Assembly (NCBI GenBank): GCA_002724185.1
Contig: PBOB01000048.1
Coordinates: forward strand, 1-49,892
Direction: 5' to 3'
DNA: 49,892 nucleotides
Origin: Acidiferrobacteraceae bacterium
GTDB lineage: Bacteria > Pseudomonadota > Gammaproteobacteria > Arenicellales > UBA868
Part shown: piece by piece, positions 45,307 through 49,892 of the stretch
How the letters are laid out: each line of letters starts with the position of its first letter
Numbering within the stretch: the first letter of the stretch is position 1
Program-made: the position numbers and the translations under genes
Notes under the pieces: generated by a model
What the model was told of the DNA's origin: nothing
The model's database searches: none
What the model saw: only the letters and a program-made list of their open reading frames with translations

Positions 45307-46902
45307 TTACATACGATTTAGAGGTCGGAAATAAAGGAGTGTATCTGGATGTAAAGTGATTCCTCCAATGTCTTCGCGAACCGCCAAAGTGTAGTCGCCA
45401 TCTGCCAACCAAAGCATTGGTGAATCTTTGATTAACTGACGAATAGCGTTGCGGTATGGACCACGTCTTTCACTATCATCAACGATGGAAGCAGTCGACT
45501 GGTACCATTCATCAACTTCGGTATTGCTATATCCAGTCCAATTAATTACCACGCCAGTGCCCCACCATAAGAAGAAGTGATAATAAGGATCATCGACATA
45601 GTCCGTTAGCCAGTCGCGCATAAATGCATCGTAGGTGCCTTGACCATTCTTTTCGCCCATAGTAGCCTGAGATACTGGTGTTATGGTCATATCAACACCA
45701 ATCTTAGCAAAAGAAGACTTCAAGTTAGCAGCTGCCTGCTCTACATGTGGCACACCTTTAGCTGTAATCAGCTCAAAGGCAAAACCATCGCCATGTCCAG
45801 CTTCTTGAAGTAACTCTTTAGCCTTATCAAGGTCAGTATAATAATTAGGCATATCGGCCAAGTTATAAAGACTAAAAAATCTTGAATTAACTGACATCGG
45901 ACCAGCGGATTTAGCAGCGCGATCCTTTAACACACCAAAGACGATGTCGTCGTAGGGAACCGCATATGCTAAAGCCTGGCGCAATTTTACCTTTTCAAAA
46001 GCACCACCCGGGCGAACATTTAGTCCTACATTCAACTTTTGTCGGTCGGGTATTGACAACACTTTTACGCCACGCGCTTTCTCGGCTCGACTCAGTTCTG
46101 CGGCCGACAGTGCAAAAGCAATATCAACATCGCCTGTACTTAGCATAGCTAACCGATTAGAAGACTCTGGAATAACAATCATTTCAATCCGATTAAAGAA
46201 AGGCTCATCTGCAAAAAAGTTCGGATTAGCTTTCAATACGATCCGGGTACCAGGCTCCCAGGTGTCTAAAACATAAGCGCCGTTGCCAGCATAATTACGA
46301 GACATCCATTCCAACGCCCATGGATCATCGTCGGTTGCGTGACTAGAAACTTCCTTACTATCAAGAAGACCCAGTGTTTGATCCCTCATCAGTGGGAACT
46401 GAATTGCTGATGGCCTTGTATCAATCAATTCAATTGTCCAATCATCCACCCTCTTGACTTGATCCATACTTGTAATACCAACATTTCCCCACACCCAAGC
46501 TGGACCAGCCTTTGTACCCAAAGCGCGTTCAAGCGTCCACCAGAAGTCATCTGCCGTCACAGGATTACCCGTAGTTGGGAATGTCATGCCCTGACGAATA
46601 CTTAGCACAATGTTATTTCCGTTAACTTCCCACGAAGCGACAGAATTGCCTTCAAAGTCTGTAGTGTCAGCATTCGTAGACTCATAAGATCCTGCTGGTA
46701 TAGCGTACTGGATCGGTTGAAGATAAGTGTTTTTCAAAAACAGATTAGTGGCGCCCGACTGTCCAAATGTTGGGTCCATGGTAGCAACATCATCCGCAAC
46801 GGCGATACGCAGAGTTCTGTGACCATCGGCTTGCGCCACACTCAATAGACTCAGCACTCCGACCGCCATAACTGCAAATCGAATCAGAAGACTTTTCAAC
46901 AT
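45307..46902 (-). CDS. Peptide/nickel-type ABC transporter, substrate-binding protein (module B)
   Basis: A 531-residue SBP_bac_5 binding protein. The Sec signal peptide is probably cleaved after Ala25 (SVAQA). It has LRIAVADDVATMDPT, the IRQGMTFPTTGNPVTADDFWWTLER segment and MLSTGDVDIAFALS, standard for the family, and DWLTDYVDDPYYHFFLWWGTGV near 435-455. AAGGGGG precedes the ATG. It heads the module B importer, downstream of hyuA-hyuB on the same strand. The ligand is unknown. Confidence 0.94.
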   Translation of the reverse strand: MLKSLLIRFAVMAVGVLSLLSVAQADGHRTLRIAVADDVATMDPTFGQSGATNLFLKNTYLQPIQYAIPAGSYESTNADTTDFEGNSVASWEVNGNNIVLSIRQGMTFPTTGNPVTADDFWWTLERALGTKAGPAWVWGNVGITSMDQVKRVDDWTIELIDTRPSAIQFPLMRDQTLGLLDSKEVSSHATDDDPWALEWMSRNYAGNGAYVLDTWEPGTRIVLKANPNFFADEPFFNRIEMIVIPESSNRLAMLSTGDVDIAFALSAAELSRAEKARGVKVLSIPDRQKLNVGLNVRPGGAFEKVKLRQALAYAVPYDDIVFGVLKDRAAKSAGPMSVNSRFFSLYNLADMPNYYTDLDKAKELLQEAGHGDGFAFELITAKGVPHVEQAAANLKSSFAKIGVDMTITPVSQATMGEKNGQGTYDAFMRDWLTDYVDDPYYHFFLWWGTGVVINWTGYSNTEVDEWYQSTASIVDDSERRGPYRNAIRQLIKDSPMLWLADGDYTLAVREDIGGITLHPDTLLYFRPLNRM

Positions 46903-46944
46903 AAATAACCCCCTTTAATAATAAAATAACAACTCTAACTAGCG

Positions 46945-46958
46945 ACACTTTCCAGTGT
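46945..46958 (-). other. Small leader hairpin before the module B binding-protein gene
   Basis: ACACT and AGTGT form a 5-bp stem around a GGAA loop (minus-strand reading), about 45 bases ahead of the ATG. Module A has a comparable small stem, CCACA-GCAC-TGTGG, in its own leader. Function unknown. Confidence 0.3.
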
Positions 46959-46999
46959 TTGCAAAAGCGCAAATCACAGAAACGTCACAAGCCTAATAA

Positions 47000-47028
47000 A
47001 TTTTGCTTGCGACCATGCCTCTTGTCAA
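47000..47028 (-). promoter_or_regulatory. Candidate sigma70-type promoter for the module B importer
   Basis: On the minus strand, a perfect TTGACA (47028-47023) is followed after 17 bases by CAAAAT (47005-47000). It lies between hyuB and the binding-protein gene, about 120 bases before the ATG at 46902. Module A has a matching TTGACA at the equivalent place. Confidence 0.45.
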
Positions 47029-47114
47029 CTATGGTACACGTAAATATCCAATAACACCCTATTAATCAAATAATTTCTACCTACTTTTGTAGCAATATAT
47101 TATATAAAGGCGCT

Positions 47115-48704
47115 CTATGCTCCGATGGGCTCACCCCACCCACCGCCACCACCAGTTTTAACAAGAATTCGGGTTCCAGCCGGTATGGGCATAGCATTGA
47201 TCTTCAGTATCTCACTTGGCTCTTCGCCCGGAAAAGTGACCGTAACATGGGGGGGTTTACCATCGTTCCCACCCGCGAGTCCCCAGGATGGAGTACCGAC
47301 ACGCTCAAACCAAAGCTGAACCTTGCAGGGAGACAAAACTTCATACTCTCTAACTATTCCCATTCCCCCCACCCAACGACCCTCTCCTCCTGATCCATCT
47401 CGCAAAGCATAACGATGAATACGCAGTGGGTATCTCTGCTCCATAGTTTCAACCGGAAAATTCTTAAAATCACCAGCGGCGGAGTGGATAAGCGCTGACT
47501 CACCATCGCCTCCCTCGTAAGCTCCCCAACCACCAACTAACGATTCGCCAGAAAGAAATAGGCCTCGATCATCCTCACCAACCAGTGTGACATTCCAAGA
47601 ATCGCCGACGTGTCCAGCCGCGGCGCGGTCCGGGATAGCTGAGCTCAAAGCTCTTATGATGAGATCCATAGCTAACATAAGATGTGGGCCATAGTGCAAG
47701 CAAGGCGCTGTTGGAGCTGGATTAAAACAAGAACCTTCAGGAACGACAGTCTTTAGATTGCGAAAATTGCCACCAGACACAGTTGCTGAAGGATTAACTA
47801 AGAATTTGAATGCCTGCTCTATAGCAGAGCGTGTCTGCACGATACCACAATTCACGCTACCCACGCACTGGGCACTCGAACCCGTCAAATCAACTTCCAT
47901 CTCATCACCTGACACCGTAACTGCAACACAAACATGAACAGGGTCTTGGGTAACACCATCGTTATCGAGATTACCCTCAGCTGTATAGAAACCATCAGGA
48001 ATGAGCCGGACAGACTCCCGATCGAGCTCTTCCGCCTGACTAAATATCTCCTGGATAGAAATATCCACCTGTTCCCAACCGAACCGACCTACAATTGAAC
48101 GAAAACAGGCTACTCCCGTTCGGCATGCGGTGAATTCTGCCATCAGGTCACCAACAATTGCTTTTGGGAATCTTGAATTTAGCGCAATCAAATCAAGAAT
48201 ATCCTGTTCTATCTCACCTTTACGAACTATTCGAGTCGGCCCAATACGCAGTCCTTCTTGAAATATATCGACCGTGTCTCCAACGTATCCAGCTTCTTTG
48301 GCTCCAACATCATTGCAATGCGCTTTAGCCCCTGCGAAGCCTCGAAGGATGCCATCGACAAAAATTGGCGCGAATACGGTTACATCATTCAAATGACTGC
48401 CGCAAATAGCTGAATCATTAACTATCCAGATGTCCTCTTCTTCGAACGCATTAATCCCCTTTCTAGTGATCACTTCACGAATTGTTCCGCCGAGACTACC
48501 TAGAAAGAACGGTAGGCCAGGAGCCTGGCCCAAAAGCGATCCCTGCACATCATAAATACCTACTGAACAATCCTTCATTTCATAAATCACGGGACTAAAA
48601 GCAGACCTATACAGATTTCTCCTCATTTGCTCTGCGCCTGAAATAAATGCATGTCGAACAACTTCAATCGTCCCTGGACTAGGCCTGTTTGAGGAATTTT
48701 TCAT
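47115..48704 (-). CDS. hyuB: Hydantoinase/5-oxoprolinase B subunit (module B)
   Basis: A 529-residue HyuB. It has TIEVVRHAFISGAEQM, YEMKDCSVGIYD, DIWIVNDSAICGSHLNDVTV, FPKAIVGDLMAEFTACRTG and the C-terminal KTGGGGGWGEP. Its start overlaps the hyuA stop by four bases (48701-48704). It is a diverged paralogue of the subunit at 26995-28662, sharing YEMKDCSV, GSHLNDV and the overall layout. The two therefore probably act on different cyclic amides. Confidence 0.95.
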   Translation of the reverse strand: MKNSSNRPSPGTIEVVRHAFISGAEQMRRNLYRSAFSPVIYEMKDCSVGIYDVQGSLLGQAPGLPFFLGSLGGTIREVITRKGINAFEEEDIWIVNDSAICGSHLNDVTVFAPIFVDGILRGFAGAKAHCNDVGAKEAGYVGDTVDIFQEGLRIGPTRIVRKGEIEQDILDLIALNSRFPKAIVGDLMAEFTACRTGVACFRSIVGRFGWEQVDISIQEIFSQAEELDRESVRLIPDGFYTAEGNLDNDGVTQDPVHVCVAVTVSGDEMEVDLTGSSAQCVGSVNCGIVQTRSAIEQAFKFLVNPSATVSGGNFRNLKTVVPEGSCFNPAPTAPCLHYGPHLMLAMDLIIRALSSAIPDRAAAGHVGDSWNVTLVGEDDRGLFLSGESLVGGWGAYEGGDGESALIHSAAGDFKNFPVETMEQRYPLRIHRYALRDGSGGEGRWVGGMGIVREYEVLSPCKVQLWFERVGTPSWGLAGGNDGKPPHVTVTFPGEEPSEILKINAMPIPAGTRILVKTGGGGGWGEPIGA

Positions 48705-49892
48705 TGCTCACTGCGCTCCATAAGTAGATGTGCATTGCCTATAGGCATAACGGTCCACGACTTAGGTAAAAGAATCGTAGTTGAATCTTCAACAATAATG
48801 CTTGGCCCTGAGATTTTGGCACTAATAGAGTCACGAGAATAAATTGGGACTGCACTTGTCTCTCCACCAATTGTTGCTTGCGTGCTCGCAATCGACGCTG
48901 CTGGTTTAGTGGGCAACTCCGAAATATATTCATCTGTATTCGCAAATGAGACGATTCCTGCTATTCGAAGTGATACAAATTCAACCGGGGCAGATCTTTG
49001 CGCGTGACCGTAACGCTGAAAGTAAGCATCGTGAAATGAGGCGAGCAGTTCATCATCCGCTCTATCATTCATAATAGGGACTAGCAGCGAATACTCTTGA
49101 CCCACATAGCGCATTTCGCCACTGGCTTCATATCTAAGTAAACTCAAATCATCAGTATCTTCCCTAACCCTTTCCAGCACTCGCTCCCTTAAGGATTCTA
49201 GAACGATTGATAAGTCAGACTGAGCGTCGTTAAATTGTCGGTAATAAGTTACTGACATATCATGGCGAAGATCTCCCTGCAGCATGCCCCAAGCCGAAAA
49301 TGAACCAGCCCCTGACGGAATAATTATTCTATCTATATTGAGCTCATCTGCTACGAACGCTGCATGCAAAGGACCTGCGCCGCCAAATGCACAAATCGTA
49401 AAGTCACGAGGATCTAAGCCTCGCTCAACGGTTAACTCTCTAATAGCCTCAGCCATCATGAAGTGAGCTACTTCGAGGGCTTGTTCTGCAGCAGATGCAA
49501 CATCTAAATTTAATAATTTACCCACTGAGCTTAGTGCACGGTTAGCCGCTTTAAGGTCAAGCTGTAGAGTACCAGCTAAGCGCTGTTCGGGAGGCAATCT
49601 GCCTAGGACAGCGTTAGCGTCAGTGATAGTAGCCACTTTCCCTCCATTGCCATAGCACGCCGGGCCGGGTACAGAACCAGCTGATTCAGGCCCCACCCTT
49701 AAACCCCCAGATAATTCCTGGATGATGCTCCCCCCACCGAGCGCAATAGATACTAATTCGACTGACGGTGCCAGTATTGGAAGACCTTGCAAGTCAAATT
49801 CAGATTTCAGCTCGACTTCACCATCTCTAATAAGTGAAACATCAAAGGAGGTGCCGCCCATGTCGATACAAATTAGATCCTGGTGATCTATA
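48701..49892 (-). CDS. hyuA: Hydantoinase/5-oxoprolinase A subunit, C-terminal part (module B)
   Basis: The C-terminal part, about 396 residues, of HyuA, cut by the right window edge. The frame stays open to the edge and reads IDHQDLICIDMGGTSFDV, so the ATG at 49861 is internal, in the ATPase motif. Further signatures are ALGGGSIIQELSGGLRVGPESAGSVPGPACYG and DPRDFTICAFGGAGPLHAAF. It overlaps hyuB by four bases and starts module B. The N-terminal VAIDIGGTFTD half lies beyond the window. Confidence 0.94.
   Translation of the reverse strand, partial: IDHQDLICIDMGGTSFDVSLIRDGEVELKSEFDLQGLPILAPSVELVSIALGGGSIIQELSGGLRVGPESAGSVPGPACYGNGGKVATITDANAVLGRLPPEQRLAGTLQLDLKAANRALSSVGKLLNLDVASAAEQALEVAHFMMAEAIRELTVERGLDPRDFTICAFGGAGPLHAAFVADELNIDRIIIPSGAGSFSAWGMLQGDLRHDMSVTYYRQFNDAQSDLSIVLESLRERVLERVREDTDDLSLLRYEASGEMRYVGQEYSLLVPIMNDRADDELLASFHDAYFQRYGHAQRSAPVEFVSLRIAGIVSFANTDEYISELPTKPAASIASTQATIGGETSAVPIYSRDSISAKISGPSIIVEDSTTILLPKSWTVMPIGNAHLLMERSEQ

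Noticed and set aside
49859-49861. ATG as the start of the right-edge hyuA
   Set aside because: It is the Met of the conserved internal DMGGTSFDV motif, and coding sequence continues to the window end.
24943-49892. A recent inverted duplication of one operon
   Set aside because: The paired proteins differ throughout, one module lacks the racemase, and no long identical DNA blocks were seen.

Overview
The window looks like bacterial, probably proteobacterial, chromosome of moderate G+C. The evidence is classical Sec signal peptides without lipoboxes on three solute-binding proteins, AGGAG-type ribosome binding sites, dense operons and gene families common in marine proteobacteria. I cannot name the lineage from sequence alone. 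About 41 protein genes cover the window. I saw no rRNA, tRNA, CRISPR array, transposase or integrase, and no gene-free stretch exceeds 300 bases (the longest is 7138-7390). Both ends cut through genes: a hydantoinase/oxoprolinase B subunit on the left and an A subunit on the right.

Layout. (1) 1-3877, plus strand: end of a hyuB, an amidohydrolase and an MFS exporter. (2) 3986-7137, minus: a secreted pentapeptide-repeat protein and an ArsP/DUF318-like permease with an UnbV-like tail. (3) 7391-9273, plus: a proline racemase/hydroxyproline epimerase family enzyme with a Ser/Cys active site, then a ProC-family reductase. (4) 9292-13560, minus: an ADP-forming acyl-CoA synthetase followed by an FG-GAP/VCBS + ASPIC/UnbV protein. 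(5) 13735-23122, mixed strands: a fused [2Fe-2S]/FAD dehydrogenase subunit, a polar amino acid ABC importer, a zinc-less alcohol dehydrogenase-like reductase, a DAO-type flavoprotein subunit, a DapA-family lyase/deaminase and a LysA-like PLP enzyme. (6) 23203-24720: two convergent SDR genes. (7) 24943-36210, plus: hyuA, hyuB, an Asp/Glu/hydantoin racemase, a peptide-type ABC importer (SBP-B-C-D-F) and a luciferase-like flavin enzyme. (8) 36295-39829, minus: a hydroxyacyl-CoA dehydrogenase-like enzyme, an M24 peptidase, a SnoaL-like protein and a second racemase-family protein. A BKACE enzyme (39928-40755) is divergent from this group. (9) 40873-49892, minus: hyuA (partial), hyuB, a second peptide-type importer (SBP-B-C-D-F) and a GFA-family zinc protein.

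How the parts may work together. Regions 3 and 5 hold most parts of the alpha-type D-hydroxyproline pathway: importer, epimerase, two-polypeptide dehydrogenase and DapA-type deaminase. No alpha-ketoglutarate semialdehyde dehydrogenase is visible here. Regions 7 and 9 are two similarly built import-and-hydrolysis modules that face each other. Each has an ATP-dependent lactam/hydantoin hydrolase plus its own peptide-type importer, and in each a strong hairpin lies between the binding-protein gene and the first permease gene. The whole window reads as a salvage region for cyclic amino acid derivatives (hydroxyprolines, hydantoins, oxoproline-like lactams, small peptides). The substrates are inferred from gene family and context only. 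No recognisable transcription regulator is encoded anywhere in the window.
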